Below are positions 27,669 through 36,344 of a stretch of DNA of 64,000 nt, one piece after another. Origin of the DNA: Alteromonas antoniana (lineage in GTDB: Bacteria; Pseudomonadota; Gammaproteobacteria; Enterobacterales; Alteromonadaceae); assembly GCF_019249295.1 (NCBI RefSeq), contig NZ_JAESDH010000003.1, forward strand, positions 186,001 to 250,000. The letters are read 5' to 3'. How positions within the stretch are numbered: position 1 is the stretch's first letter; each line of letters opens with the position of its first letter. The notes beneath the pieces were generated by a model. That model was given only the letters and a program-made list of their open reading frames with translations. It did no database searches and was not told the origin of the DNA. The position numbers and the translations under genes were made by a program.

Positions 27669-28435
27669 ATTTAGGTAGAGGAGTCGTGATTGTTCACGAC
27701 ATGTATCTCCAAAAGCGAAAGCCAAATTTCCGTGACGATTTATCTTTCGAGGATCATAGCCTGGCTGTGTTCATGGAGTATGCGGAGTATGCCTCAAGTC
27801 AGGGGTTAGGTGTCCTGTTTACCGGGACAAGTATTAAACAGGTATCAATTCGACATGCCCTAATGCTTATGCAACTCAAAGAGCGGGTACCGCTTTTTGT
27901 CACCTCCACTGATGCGAGCCAGGTGCACCCTGCACTGTTAGATATGAACTGCATTAAGGCTATTGAGCCTGGTGAGCACACATTGGCGGGTAGTAGATTT
28001 GTCATCGGTCCAGATGTAGGCGACATAGCTGGTGGGGAAAAACACCTGCTCTTCGCTGATCATCAGGTTTATATTCGTTTCAGGGATGGCCGCTCATCTG
28101 ATGTACGCACGCATGTTTTGTATCCAAGCCTACAGAGTAGTGAGGGAAGAGCAGGGGAAGCCACGGTTCTTACTGGTGGGATAAACCCAAAACGTTACGC
28201 CTCCTCCTTCGAGGATGCAGCAATGGTGTGCGATATGTCGTTACCCGAACTGCCTAAAACGACGTTCTCTTTCACTGAGCGCTTGAGAGAACTAAACGAG
28301 ATCAAGATGAAAAAGTGCGACGTCGACGAAAGCGGTGTTAGTCCAATACAGGGAATGATAAATGAACTCACTCCAGGATACGCAAAAGACCAGGTGCAGA
28401 CGTTGTTTAACGCTGTTTCAACAGAACAATTATAA
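27665..28435 (+). CDS. Degenerate Mre11/SbcD-like phosphoesterase-fold protein
   Basis: The start overlaps the ATPase stop (ATGA). In the 256-residue product the first 90 residues follow the Mre11/SbcD pattern: a strand with VIVHDMYLQ where DxHL is expected, then an acidic helix (DDLSFEDHSLAVFMEYAEYA). Next come VLFTGT where GD is expected, a helix, and VPLFVTSTDAS where GNHD is expected. The metal-binding Asp, Asn and His of motifs II and III are therefore missing. The later histidine motifs are not evident. This suggests a nuclease-dead structural partner of the adjacent Rad50-like ATPase. The resemblance is by eye and needs a profile or structure comparison. Confidence 0.55.
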   Translation: MNLGRGVVIVHDMYLQKRKPNFRDDLSFEDHSLAVFMEYAEYASSQGLGVLFTGTSIKQVSIRHALMLMQLKERVPLFVTSTDASQVHPALLDMNCIKAIEPGEHTLAGSRFVIGPDVGDIAGGEKHLLFADHQVYIRFRDGRSSDVRTHVLYPSLQSSEGRAGEATVLTGGINPKRYASSFEDAAMVCDMSLPELPKTTFSFTERLRELNEIKMKKCDVDESGVSPIQGMINELTPGYAKDQVQTLFNAVSTEQL

Positions 28436-28444
28436 GGTTTAGGC

Positions 28445-29884
28445 ATGTCATCAGAGCAAGTTATACAAACAAAAATGAACAGCTCGGTACAAGTAGCTAT
28501 TACGCCTCAGAGTTGTCTGGCGATAAAGGCCGGCGATCTTGCGAGTACCCATATCATACAGGTGGCCAAAGATTACCGTACATTGCGTAAAGCAAGTGGC
28601 TGGGCAATCACATTTAGCCAAAATGAAAATAAAAGTGCCTGCGAAACACTATTAACCATATCAGTTGGAGAAGCAGTAGGTGCAGGCCGAAACATAGTAA
28701 TTTCTTCGATGAGCTTGGCCGAAGGGCTCCATGTCAGATTGGAAGTAAATAATGACGCGCAGGATACTGAAGACTTCTTAAAGCAGCACAGTGCGAGTTT
28801 TGTTGAATCTGTTGTATCTGACTTATCTGCAGAGCTGGCGATTTTGCAAAGTGCCTATCAAATAGCACAGTATGATAAACGCTACCTGGTATCTCAAATG
28901 ATGCTTAAGCTTTCCAGCCATATATTTGAGGAAGGCGTTATTGACCGGTTTTTGAGTGAGCTGGTGGAAGAGCTCAATGTATTTATGTCTAACCCTATAA
29001 CCTCGATGTCTGTCATTAAATGGGACCTCAAGGATAATACCTTCGAAATGCCGGCCGTTCTGGAAGAGGGGAAAATGTCACTGGGTTACGACAAGTTCCC
29101 TATATCTGTATTGAATGGTCGCCCAATCTCAAGAGTCATAGAGACCGGTTTACCACTGCTAATGACTAAATCGGAAAGTCATGAGGCTCTTAAGAAAGTA
29201 AATATCCATCGCTCGGAATCGGCAGCAACGTATATTCTCCCCATGGATCTTGGCGAGCATTCCGGAGCGTTGAGTATCAGCTCAAACTGCTCAGAAGCAT
29301 TCAATGGGCTTGATCTCGCTTGCCTGCAATCTGCTGGTGAAGCGTTATCAACGATATATCGACAAAATATGTTGCAGTCAAAAACGTATCAACAGGCAAA
29401 TTTTGATGCGGTTACCGGTCTGGCCAACAGAGCTCATTTCAATCGCTTTTTGGGGAATCTTAACCTTGACGATGAAAAGTACGCCGGTGTTCTGTACATA
29501 GACCTAGATAAGTTCAAGGAAGTTAATGACCTCTACGGGCATGATGTTGGTGATCTGTATTTGAAAGCAGTCTCAGGGCGAATAGCTGGGCAGTTGAGAG
29601 ATCATGACTTGCCAGCGCGTATCGGTGGCGACGAGTTTGCTGTAGTGCTGGATGAACTTCAATTACCAACGGACGCTGAAAGAGTGGCAGCCAGAATATT
29701 GAGGTCCCTTGAATTACCACTGGAGATAGATGGTGTTGAGCATAATGCCGGAGTCTCGATAGGGGTTTGTGTGTTTGACAACGTCGTTGATGTGTCGCTC
29801 GCACTGAAAAGAGCAGACAAAGCTATGTATGAGGCGAAAACTGCTGGGCGCGGGCAATTTAAAGTATATTCCGAGGGTAAGTAA
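28445..29884 (+). CDS. Diguanylate cyclase with GAF-like sensory region and I-site
   Basis: This 479-residue protein ends in a GGDEF domain with an intact active-site loop RIGGDEF. An RxxD inhibitory site (RDHD) lies exactly five residues before it, so it should make cyclic di-GMP and be product-inhibited. The substrate-binding region DLDKFKEVNDLYGHDVGD and the later DKAMYEAK are typical. Residues about 130-310 look like a GAF-type sensor; the first 130 residues are unrecognised. There is no membrane segment, so it is cytoplasmic. It overlaps the downstream MmcB-like gene (TAATG) and follows the Mre11-like gene after 9 bases, so it is in the repair operon. Control of adhesion or pili by the plasmid is a reasonable inference. 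Confidence 0.9.
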   Translation: MSSEQVIQTKMNSSVQVAITPQSCLAIKAGDLASTHIIQVAKDYRTLRKASGWAITFSQNENKSACETLLTISVGEAVGAGRNIVISSMSLAEGLHVRLEVNNDAQDTEDFLKQHSASFVESVVSDLSAELAILQSAYQIAQYDKRYLVSQMMLKLSSHIFEEGVIDRFLSELVEELNVFMSNPITSMSVIKWDLKDNTFEMPAVLEEGKMSLGYDKFPISVLNGRPISRVIETGLPLLMTKSESHEALKKVNIHRSESAATYILPMDLGEHSGALSISSNCSEAFNGLDLACLQSAGEALSTIYRQNMLQSKTYQQANFDAVTGLANRAHFNRFLGNLNLDDEKYAGVLYIDLDKFKEVNDLYGHDVGDLYLKAVSGRIAGQLRDHDLPARIGGDEFAVVLDELQLPTDAERVAARILRSLELPLEIDGVEHNAGVSIGVCVFDNVVDVSLALKRADKAMYEAKTAGRGQFKVYSEGK

Positions 29885-30363
29885 TGCCATCTGAATTGCA
29901 TGATCACCTTTGCCTTCGGGCGGAACGTTGGCTAAAAAGCCGCAACTGTGGCGTCGTTTTCAATGACAAGTTTCAGGCTGCAACACATAGCGGAGAACAA
30001 CCTGATGCCTTAGGTTTTAGAAGTAATTGCTCAATTTTGATTGAATGCAAAACCTCACGTAGTGATTTCCTTGCCGATAAGCGAAAGCGATTCAGGAAAT
30101 CCCCATCCCTCGGTGTCGGCGACTGGCGGTTTTACCTGTGCCCTCCGGGTGTAATAAACATTGAAGATTTGCCAGAGGGGTGGGGGCTTCTTTGGGCACA
30201 CCCAAAGAGAATTGAACAAGTTTTCGGAGTGCCTGGAAACACAATGTATGAGACGCAAAAACCGTTCAACGGCAATAAGAACGATGAACTCAGATTGATG
30301 TATTCCGCTTTGAGACGTATCGAGAAGCGAGGGCATTTTAAGTGCATTTACGAAAAGTTATAA
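29884..30363 (+). CDS. MmcB-like DNA repair protein (restriction-endonuclease-like fold)
   Basis: This 159-residue protein has an N-terminal helix and a core with ALGFRSNCSILIECKTSRSDFLADKRKRFR, shortened here to the key parts: a Glu-x-Lys (IECKTS) typical of PD-(D/E)xK folds and a following basic helix. The segment WRFYLCPPGVI and the GWGLLWAHP pattern match MmcB-family proteins linked to mutasome or LexA-controlled repair. It lies in the repair operon, coupled to the cyclase gene. Direct nuclease activity is not established for the family. Confidence 0.7.
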   Translation: MPSELHDHLCLRAERWLKSRNCGVVFNDKFQAATHSGEQPDALGFRSNCSILIECKTSRSDFLADKRKRFRKSPSLGVGDWRFYLCPPGVINIEDLPEGWGLLWAHPKRIEQVFGVPGNTMYETQKPFNGNKNDELRLMYSALRRIEKRGHFKCIYEKL

Positions 30364-30366
30364 AGG

Positions 30367-30600
30367 ATGAGAGCGTTGAACGATGATCCATTAGGTCTGG
30401 ATAGCTATCTTATGCTTCTGAGAAAACAGCGTCACTCTTACGCACAAGGACTGTTGCTAGCGACAACATGGGCGAAAGATCGCGGTGGAATAATTGATGG
30501 TCCAAATGAGGATGGTGTCACATCAATAACGGTCGGAGAAGAGCAAGCTCACTGTTTCTTGCTCTTTTCGGATATAGACAGGTTCTACTTTGAAACCTGA
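30367..30600 (+). CDS. Small unknown protein at the end of the repair operon
   Basis: This 77-residue protein follows the MmcB-like gene after 3 bases. It is soluble, with no motif I recognise. Position suggests it is the last gene of the + strand operon that begins at 25471. Confidence 0.5.
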   Translation: MRALNDDPLGLDSYLMLLRKQRHSYAQGLLLATTWAKDRGGIIDGPNEDGVTSITVGEEQAHCFLLFSDIDRFYFET

Positions 30601-30619
30601 TAGGCACTAGTTAACAAAA

Positions 30620-30631
30620 CCCCAATAGGGG
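30620..30631. terminator. Weak hairpin between convergent genes
   Basis: A CCCC/GGGG stem with loop AATA lies in the 37-bp gap between the genes ending at 30600 and 30638. It has no T-run in the + direction, though an AAAA stretch precedes it, so it could end transcription on the minus strand only. Confidence 0.3.
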
Positions 30632-30637
30632 CCTGCT

Positions 30638-32287
30638 CTACGGAACTGGAAGGGATTCAGGCTCAAACTCCATATCAGCAACAACACCACCGTCTACTGG
30701 CACTACTCTGGCATAATCTTCTACAGCGACAACAAAGTTGGCGTTATAACACTCAGGAGGAGTCAGGAAAAGCACCGGTGGGAGATTTGTTGGTAAATCA
30801 TTTCTACGAGGAGCCACATCGCCTAAGTCTGTGGAAAAGATGATCCCTTTTATTGGAAAATCGGGAAACTGCTCCTCAATAAGTTTGATGCTTGAGTTTA
30901 TTCCGCTGGTTAGGTCCGTGCCTCCTCGTCCGTAGACGACAAGTTTTTGTAACACCTCGTCGACGTTATCTGCGTTCACCTCAAGAGCAATCCCTCTGGC
31001 TATAGTATCTGCAGAGGTCATAAAGACTTTTGTTTCGTCATCGTCAAACTGGTCGAATATACCGCGTAGCTCAGAGTTGTTGTCTTCTATCATAATGTCA
31101 GACATCGATGCGGACGTGTCATTAATCCAGAGGTAACTCCCCGCAGACTGTGTAGAGGGGATGATACCTGGTAGGTAAACTTCATCCCCAAAGCCAGTGG
31201 TAGCCGGGTCGACAAAATAAATGTCATCAGGGATACCATCATCCGACAATGTATGCATCCCTTCACCAGCTATCATTTCAGTTACCGCAAGCTTCCACTC
31301 TAATTTTGGTTTTCGGTCTGCCCGCAATTGCGTGTCCAGGAAATCTTCCATGTGGCCACCGGGGATAGGTGGTGCACCAGCCCTGTTTTGTTGCTGCTTT
31401 CGCTCATTCTGTGCTTCAGCAAGGTCGTTAGACAGCCTGTCTTTAGCTTTTTGGATAGCCTCTGTCTTTTCATCATCTGTCATGTCTGGGTGAACGCCCA
31501 GAGCTTTAGCTAATTCAGAGTCACCGGCCTCTATGAGCGCTTCTGCTAGTTCTTCAGAGGTTATCGTATGATCGTGGTCTTCGCCCGGATTTTTATCCGC
31601 TCCCAAAGCCTCTGCCATCGCGTCAGATTTTTCCTTATCTGTAGCATCTTCTGGTTTAATTCCTTTGTCTTTTAAAATGTCATTTCGGTCTTTTATCAGA
31701 ACTCGAGCGATGGCTTCTTCCGAACAATCATCAAAGCGCTCCTTATCAGATTTGCGCCCGGTCTCAGGGTCAGCATCTCTAAACCCGATGAATTTTTTAG
31801 CCCACTCCTCTGGCAATGCCCACGGGAAGGTACGCATTATTTCGAGGTTTATGTTCATATCCCCGAAGATATTGGCATCAGCCATAGAGTATTGGCCCAT
31901 CCGGCTAAAGTGTTCCTTTATGATGTGGCACAGCTCATGTGTGTATACAAATTCAAGAGTGTTGAATGATGGGCCATTGGGATTGTGTCTTAGGGCAAGT
32001 AGTTCTTGGAAAAAGTCAGCGTTGAAGAAAATCGCATCGCCATTAGTAAAGGCTGTACCGCAAAGATTTTTCAGTGCAGGGTGGTCATAGAGGTACGAGT
32101 TTCGTCTTCTGCCCATTACGGAATAGATACCGTGGCGAGATGCCGATGTTTCCGTGTACCCACAGTACCAATCAACAAATCGGTAGAATATATCACTCAA
32201 CTTGGGATCGCCCTTATACAGCGAACCCTGACTCATAGTGACATCTTTACCGGTTTTTTTACTTTTCCCGATTGCAACGTCATTCAT
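30638..32287 (-). CDS. Metallopeptidase-like/VWA-like protein (DUF2201 type)
   Basis: This 549-residue protein has two recognisable parts. Residues about 85-160 hold a zinc-peptidase-like HELCH (His117-His121) followed by a conserved-looking DANIFGDMNIN segment. Residues about 375-530 form a von Willebrand A-like domain with a MIDAS site: DTSAS, then GRGGTDL and the strand FSTDLGD. A charged linker rich in Asp/Glu/Lys joins them. This layout is that of DUF2201 proteins, which often sit beside MoxR-type AAA ATPases. Such an ATPase lies divergently at 33119. The pair may act as an ATPase-driven chaperone or remodelling machine; the substrate is unknown. Confidence 0.75.
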   Translation of the reverse strand: MNDVAIGKSKKTGKDVTMSQGSLYKGDPKLSDIFYRFVDWYCGYTETSASRHGIYSVMGRRRNSYLYDHPALKNLCGTAFTNGDAIFFNADFFQELLALRHNPNGPSFNTLEFVYTHELCHIIKEHFSRMGQYSMADANIFGDMNINLEIMRTFPWALPEEWAKKFIGFRDADPETGRKSDKERFDDCSEEAIARVLIKDRNDILKDKGIKPEDATDKEKSDAMAEALGADKNPGEDHDHTITSEELAEALIEAGDSELAKALGVHPDMTDDEKTEAIQKAKDRLSNDLAEAQNERKQQQNRAGAPPIPGGHMEDFLDTQLRADRKPKLEWKLAVTEMIAGEGMHTLSDDGIPDDIYFVDPATTGFGDEVYLPGIIPSTQSAGSYLWINDTSASMSDIMIEDNNSELRGIFDQFDDDETKVFMTSADTIARGIALEVNADNVDEVLQKLVVYGRGGTDLTSGINSSIKLIEEQFPDFPIKGIIFSTDLGDVAPRRNDLPTNLPPVLFLTPPECYNANFVVAVEDYARVVPVDGGVVADMEFEPESLPVP

Positions 32288-32289
32288 GG

Positions 32290-33057
32290 TTAAAGTCCTC
32301 GCTGATAAGTCGATTCAATGATGGTGTCGATGTCTTCTGGCGCCGCGTCTGTTTTCTGCTGGTTAATGCTGCTTTCTATTTTTAACGACTCAACTAAGGC
32401 AGCGAGTTTCGCCTGACCACGATTAGTAAGCTCATTTTCGAAGGGAGCATCGTTAAAAACTCTGATGTTGTACAGGTTGACTCCCATCTCCAAAATTTTC
32501 TTTCCGGCATCCATCTTTGAGGCCTTTAATTCTGGCGCATCAGAAGCACTACATGTAAGGGTCAAGGTCTTTAGAGCATACTCACCGTCCTGTTGCGAGA
32601 ACCTCATGCCTTCGTTGTACAGTTTTTCGAAATTCACATAGTCTTCTCTTCGAATGCAGCCCAATAACGTGTTGTAACCAGAATTGGGTGATTTTGATAA
32701 GTCTGTAGTCTGTTCAATGAGTGTAGTGATCAGTCCTGGGTCGACGTTCAAAATGTTGGAAGCACATTGCAATACATTGGGCGCTTCGAACTCTTCACCA
32801 CTAAACCGCAACAACTCAACCTGTCTGTCTATATCAAGACCTCTCTCTATAAGAGTGCGAAGAGCGCCGTTCAGCATTACAACTTCATCCGGCATCGCTG
32901 TGTCATTAAGTTTGTATAGTGAAATCTCCAGAGTGTTGCGTGGCGCTGTCTCATTCGGGTCCGAATTAGCTACATATCTGGCTAGCGACTGAGGTGGAAA
33001 GCGTTGGGCTAAATCCAATTGTTTTAACTTTTCTTGACTTTGCATGGCTTGATCCAT
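32290..33057 (-). CDS. Unknown protein linked to the VWA/MoxR pair
   Basis: Start at the ATG ending at 33057, giving 255 residues. It is a soluble, mainly helical protein without signal peptide or known motif. It lies two bases upstream of the metallopeptidase/VWA gene and divergent from the AAA ATPase gene, so it is probably a third member of that module. A small helical-repeat protein is a possible reading of its sequence, but I cannot assign it. Confidence 0.55.
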   Translation of the reverse strand: MDQAMQSQEKLKQLDLAQRFPPQSLARYVANSDPNETAPRNTLEISLYKLNDTAMPDEVVMLNGALRTLIERGLDIDRQVELLRFSGEEFEAPNVLQCASNILNVDPGLITTLIEQTTDLSKSPNSGYNTLLGCIRREDYVNFEKLYNEGMRFSQQDGEYALKTLTLTCSASDAPELKASKMDAGKKILEMGVNLYNIRVFNDAPFENELTNRGQAKLAALVESLKIESSINQQKTDAAPEDIDTIIESTYQRGL

Positions 33058-33073
33058 CAATATGACTTAAAAC

Positions 33074-33090
33074 ATACTATATATGCATAA
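33074..33090 (+). promoter_or_regulatory. Divergent promoter with TATGCATAA box
   Basis: A TACTATATATGCATAA sequence lies in the 61-bp gap between the divergent genes at 33057 and 33119. It combines a TATATA-type -10 with the recurring TATGCATAA box. Confidence 0.45.
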
Positions 33091-33118
33091 TTAAGTTGCA
33101 GCAACAAAAGAGGTCGCC

Positions 33119-34993
33119 ATGGCAGCGCAATCTGATGTAGAACAAGTGGATCCGTTTTTCGTACAGCTATTGATAATGGAAGAGCTTTGTCATTCACATT
33201 ACAAAGGTGACAACGGAGACTTGGATAAGCGAATCGAAAAGTTTTGGAAGCAAATGCGGGGCACGACATATCGTCAACGCGAGTCATCACCAATTTCACT
33301 TGTAGGTCCTCCTCAAACGGCGAAAACATTCTGCTTTGAGAAGGCATCTGAGATGTTCGCACGCGGTGTTGGCCTGCAATATGTAAAAAACCCTAGCGAC
33401 TCTGAGATTGTTGCTCTTTCAGAAAATAAAAAGTTTCCTGAAACATTTGTATACATAAGTCAGGAACTTGCTGGTGAAACATCTGCGCTGACCTCAACAG
33501 GCGGCATGCCCACAAAAACTACAATGGAAGGGGACGAGTACACAACTTCTGCGCCAGGGCTTAAGTATTCGGCGATCAAGTATGCTGCGGGAGGTATGCT
33601 GTTACTGGATGACTTGGGTAATGCTCTACCCAATGTACGAAATGCGATGCTGCCGATGTTACAGCAGAAGCGTGGCAACTCGATAGATCTTTCTGGCAAG
33701 TTCATCGGAACTACTCGTAACCGCGGTAAGTTAGACGGAACCCACACCAGCAAAACGAGTGTGGCCGAAGTGACGCGTGGCTTGCAGCTTGAAGTGAAAA
33801 CTGGTCCGGACACCTGGCTGGAGCATATTCTCACTCGATATGAGGGGCGGCCTATTGTTGATATTCTGGAAAGTTTCATCATCAACTATGGTGACGAATA
33901 TTATTACAAAAATCCTGGGCAAACCGGTGATGCTCAGTGGCCGGGAGCTCGGACGCATTCACTTCTTGCTGAGCAACTTTCTGTTGAAGTCGAAGATGCG
34001 ATGGAATTGATAGAAATGGATATGCCAATTGATGGTGTATTAAAGCGCATTCAGCTACGGGCGAATGGTCAGGTAGGAAAAGAAGCAGGGCCCGTTGTTC
34101 ATAATCATTATCGGTCATGGATAAGTGGCGCTCTGCCATGTGCACTGTCCCAGATGAAAAATGGTGAGTTTAAGCCAAGCGAAAGAAAGCTATTCGATAA
34201 GTTTACCCAGGAAAAAGTGAACACTGTTGATGGAAGTGAGTTTTCTACTAATTACGCAATGGCATTGGCGCGAAGTGCATCTACTATGCTGGTGGGAGAG
34301 TTTAAGCAAGGTAAAACGCTTGATGCTAATTCAGCAGACCTCAAGAAAATTCTGAAAAATTTCGTCGATGGCCTGTATAACTATGGTATCCGGGAAGACA
34401 AGATCGCCTTGGGCATGACTAAGTTCAAAGACATCTTGATCGGAAGTGTCGATGCGAAAGCAAAGGTAGGCAACGTAAACAAAGATGGCATGACTATCGT
34501 TTCTGAAAAGTTTACTGCCATGATGTCTGAAGTAGTCGGGCAAAATCCAATCGCAAGATCCCCTCATCCATCGGTTCCGGATGCATGCCTGTACGACACT
34601 ACTTTCACGGATGTAATTAGTAACAAAGCAAAAACAGAAAACAGTTTTGAGCACGATGCTGTTGCGAAGAACGCATCGAAATATCGTGAGACTATTGAGC
34701 GTCTTCAACAATTGGCAGAAGAAACGCCCTCAGTAGGTCAGTTGAGAGACATCGAGACTGAAGCTGATTCTGGTCCGTCGAAAGAAGAACTGACTAACAA
34801 TGCGATAGCAGTCGAGTCAGAGTTAGGAGCAATTGAACAGGAGGCTCCACGTCCTGATGACGACACTGCATTAACTGAAGATGACTTGTCTGCTTTAACT
34901 GACGCGCTGGATATTCCTGAAGAAGAAAAAGAAGAAGACGATTTCTTGATTACAGATGATGAATTGAGTGCACTGGATAAGGCTTTGAACTAG
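33119..34993 (+). CDS. MoxR/RavA-like AAA ATPase
   Basis: This 624-residue protein has a MoxR-style Walker A GPPQTAKT (residues 63-70; the usual GPPGxAKS with Gln for Gly) and Walker B MLLLDDL near residue 160. A sensor-1-like segment FIGTTRNRG follows. The arginine-finger region and lid follow to about residue 330. The rest is helical, and the last 100 residues are strongly acidic with repeats of the type L(T/I)(D/E)D(D/E)LSAL. It faces the metallopeptidase/VWA protein across a shared promoter, as in RavA-ViaA and other MoxR/VWA systems. The acidic tail may bind a partner. Confidence 0.75.
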   Translation: MAAQSDVEQVDPFFVQLLIMEELCHSHYKGDNGDLDKRIEKFWKQMRGTTYRQRESSPISLVGPPQTAKTFCFEKASEMFARGVGLQYVKNPSDSEIVALSENKKFPETFVYISQELAGETSALTSTGGMPTKTTMEGDEYTTSAPGLKYSAIKYAAGGMLLLDDLGNALPNVRNAMLPMLQQKRGNSIDLSGKFIGTTRNRGKLDGTHTSKTSVAEVTRGLQLEVKTGPDTWLEHILTRYEGRPIVDILESFIINYGDEYYYKNPGQTGDAQWPGARTHSLLAEQLSVEVEDAMELIEMDMPIDGVLKRIQLRANGQVGKEAGPVVHNHYRSWISGALPCALSQMKNGEFKPSERKLFDKFTQEKVNTVDGSEFSTNYAMALARSASTMLVGEFKQGKTLDANSADLKKILKNFVDGLYNYGIREDKIALGMTKFKDILIGSVDAKAKVGNVNKDGMTIVSEKFTAMMSEVVGQNPIARSPHPSVPDACLYDTTFTDVISNKAKTENSFEHDAVAKNASKYRETIERLQQLAEETPSVGQLRDIETEADSGPSKEELTNNAIAVESELGAIEQEAPRPDDDTALTEDDLSALTDALDIPEEEKEEDDFLITDDELSALDKALN

Positions 34994-35011
34994 CTCTCCT
35001 CATCAATACTA

Positions 35012-35050
35012 AATAAGGGAGGCATAGCCTCCCTTATTGCTTTTAATTTT
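35012..35050 (+). terminator. Intrinsic terminator after the AAA ATPase gene
   Basis: A perfect 12-bp stem (AATAAGGGAGGC / GCCTCCCTTATT) with a 3-base loop is followed by a T-rich tract (GCTTTTAATTTT). Confidence 0.85.
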
Positions 35051-35068
35051 AAAGCTTATATAATGCTC

Positions 35069-35092
35069 AAAAGATACATAATATGCATTATT
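35069..35092 (+). promoter_or_regulatory. Promoter with ATAATATGCATTAT box
   Basis: The near-palindrome ATAATATGCATTAT lies about 12 bases before the start of the 35103 gene, with TATATAAT-like sequence further upstream at 35057. It is another member of the ATGCAT-containing promoter set. Confidence 0.4.
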
Positions 35093-35102
35093 GGTGTGAG
35101 AT

Positions 35103-35654
35103 ATGGCAGAGTCAGCGAAGAGCTTTAAAGTTTTAGATAATCCGCAGAAAAAAAAGTCAGATCTGGCGAAAATTCGCGATGTGACTGAACAGCAGCTCAA
35201 GATGCTTGGTTCTACAAGTCCGATAATTTCAGAAGAGATAAGAGCTTCTGTTCGAAAAGATCTACAAGATGCTCTGGTAGCTGTTGTAGATAAATACGGC
35301 ATGGACGTTCCTTCCATTAATGTCGATAACACCAACACTACCCTAGTGATTAATGTTACAGCTTCATCCGTCAGTCTCAACGGGCTAGACTGCTACCATA
35401 GCGCTTACTTATCGAATGCTGACAGTTTGGGGCTCAATGTGGAATGGCTGGGAAAGTCGTTCGTCTACAATGACTCATTCTTCACAGTGAACGGTCTTGA
35501 TACGAGTCGCATTGATAAACCATATCTTCGTGTCATCCGGATCGTTAACGGTGAGCGTAATAATGCTAAGATGCCCATTAGTGACAAGTTAATTCGTATT
35601 GTTGATGAATCTATCCGAGACTTCGATGCAGCTTTTGCGCCTTCCATTAATTAG
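35103..35654 (+). CDS. Unknown 183-residue soluble protein
   Basis: It has no signal peptide or recognised motif. The first 85 residues are Lys/Glu-rich and helical; the rest looks like an alpha/beta domain. It begins an operon after a terminator and an ATGCAT-type promoter. Confidence 0.55.
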   Translation: MAESAKSFKVLDNPQKKKSDLAKIRDVTEQQLKMLGSTSPIISEEIRASVRKDLQDALVAVVDKYGMDVPSINVDNTNTTLVINVTASSVSLNGLDCYHSAYLSNADSLGLNVEWLGKSFVYNDSFFTVNGLDTSRIDKPYLRVIRIVNGERNNAKMPISDKLIRIVDESIRDFDAAFAPSIN

Positions 35655-35919
35655 TTTTCGGTGGTTGAAGCAAAAGTGCCAGCACAAAAAGAACGCAACT
35701 GTAGATGATGCTAAAGCAGTGATTGCTTCTCTGTACCGGTTGAACCGAAAAATAGTAAATTCCGCAGAGTCTGATGAAGCTTTGCTCGATAACCTCATGT
35801 TTGTTTCCGATGTGCATCAATTTAACAGGTTGGCAACTGCCGTACAAAGTGAAGGTTCCCCTGCATTAAAAGGCGCGTTCAGCCAGTTTCAAAAAAGCTT
35901 TGTTTTAGAAAAAACATAA
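35626..35919 (+). CDS. Small unknown protein overlapping the previous gene
   Basis: The start is best placed at the ATG at 35626, overlapping the 3' end of the upstream gene by 29 bases in another frame; this gives 97 residues. The N-terminus is basic (LKQKCQHKKN) and the rest is helical. An internal start after the overlap is possible. No family recognised. Confidence 0.45.
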   Translation: MQLLRLPLISFRWLKQKCQHKKNATVDDAKAVIASLYRLNRKIVNSAESDEALLDNLMFVSDVHQFNRLATAVQSEGSPALKGAFSQFQKSFVLEKT

Positions 35920-35977
35920 TTTCATCTCCTCCACATGAGGGGGTATTAGGTCATAGGTAGATTTACCAGGAGGCGGC

Positions 35978-36289
35978 ATGTCAGAATCTTGTAAGATCAC
36001 AATTACGGTACCTGGTAGAAAACCAATAACCGCACAAGCTGAAGTTTGTCTTACCCCAAATGGTCTCCCGATTGCTGAAGTTTACTCTGACGAAGACCTA
36101 TCATTTCATTCGCTTGAAGATGACGAATTCTATGATAGTGACTTCGTAAAAGAGATAATCACCTATGCAATGGTGGAGGGAAGGGTAACGAGCGATTCTT
36201 GGCAATCCGGTCTTAACTTTTCCCTGGAGCAGGACATTGTCAATCTTGCGGAGATTCAAGATGATTATGATATGGGATTAACACCATGA
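35978..36289 (+). CDS. Small acidic unknown protein
   Basis: This 103-residue acidic protein, rich in Asp/Glu in the second half, has two cysteines in the N-terminal strand region. An AGGAGG ribosome site lies 6 bases upstream. Function unknown; such small acidic proteins on mobile elements are sometimes DNA mimics, but nothing here shows that. Confidence 0.5.
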   Translation: MSESCKITITVPGRKPITAQAEVCLTPNGLPIAEVYSDEDLSFHSLEDDEFYDSDFVKEIITYAMVEGRVTSDSWQSGLNFSLEQDIVNLAEIQDDYDMGLTP

Positions 36290-36313
36290 AGAGAATTTCA
36301 TTAGCTTTAGAGC

Positions 36314-36344
36314 AAGCCTAGAGAAAGCCTCTAGGCTTTTTTTT
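36314..36344. terminator. Terminator between convergent small genes
   Basis: A 10-bp stem (AAGCCTAGAG / CTCTAGGCTT) with a 5-base loop is followed by a T8 run on the + strand. Its 3' end touches the stop of the minus-strand gene at 36343. Confidence 0.85.
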
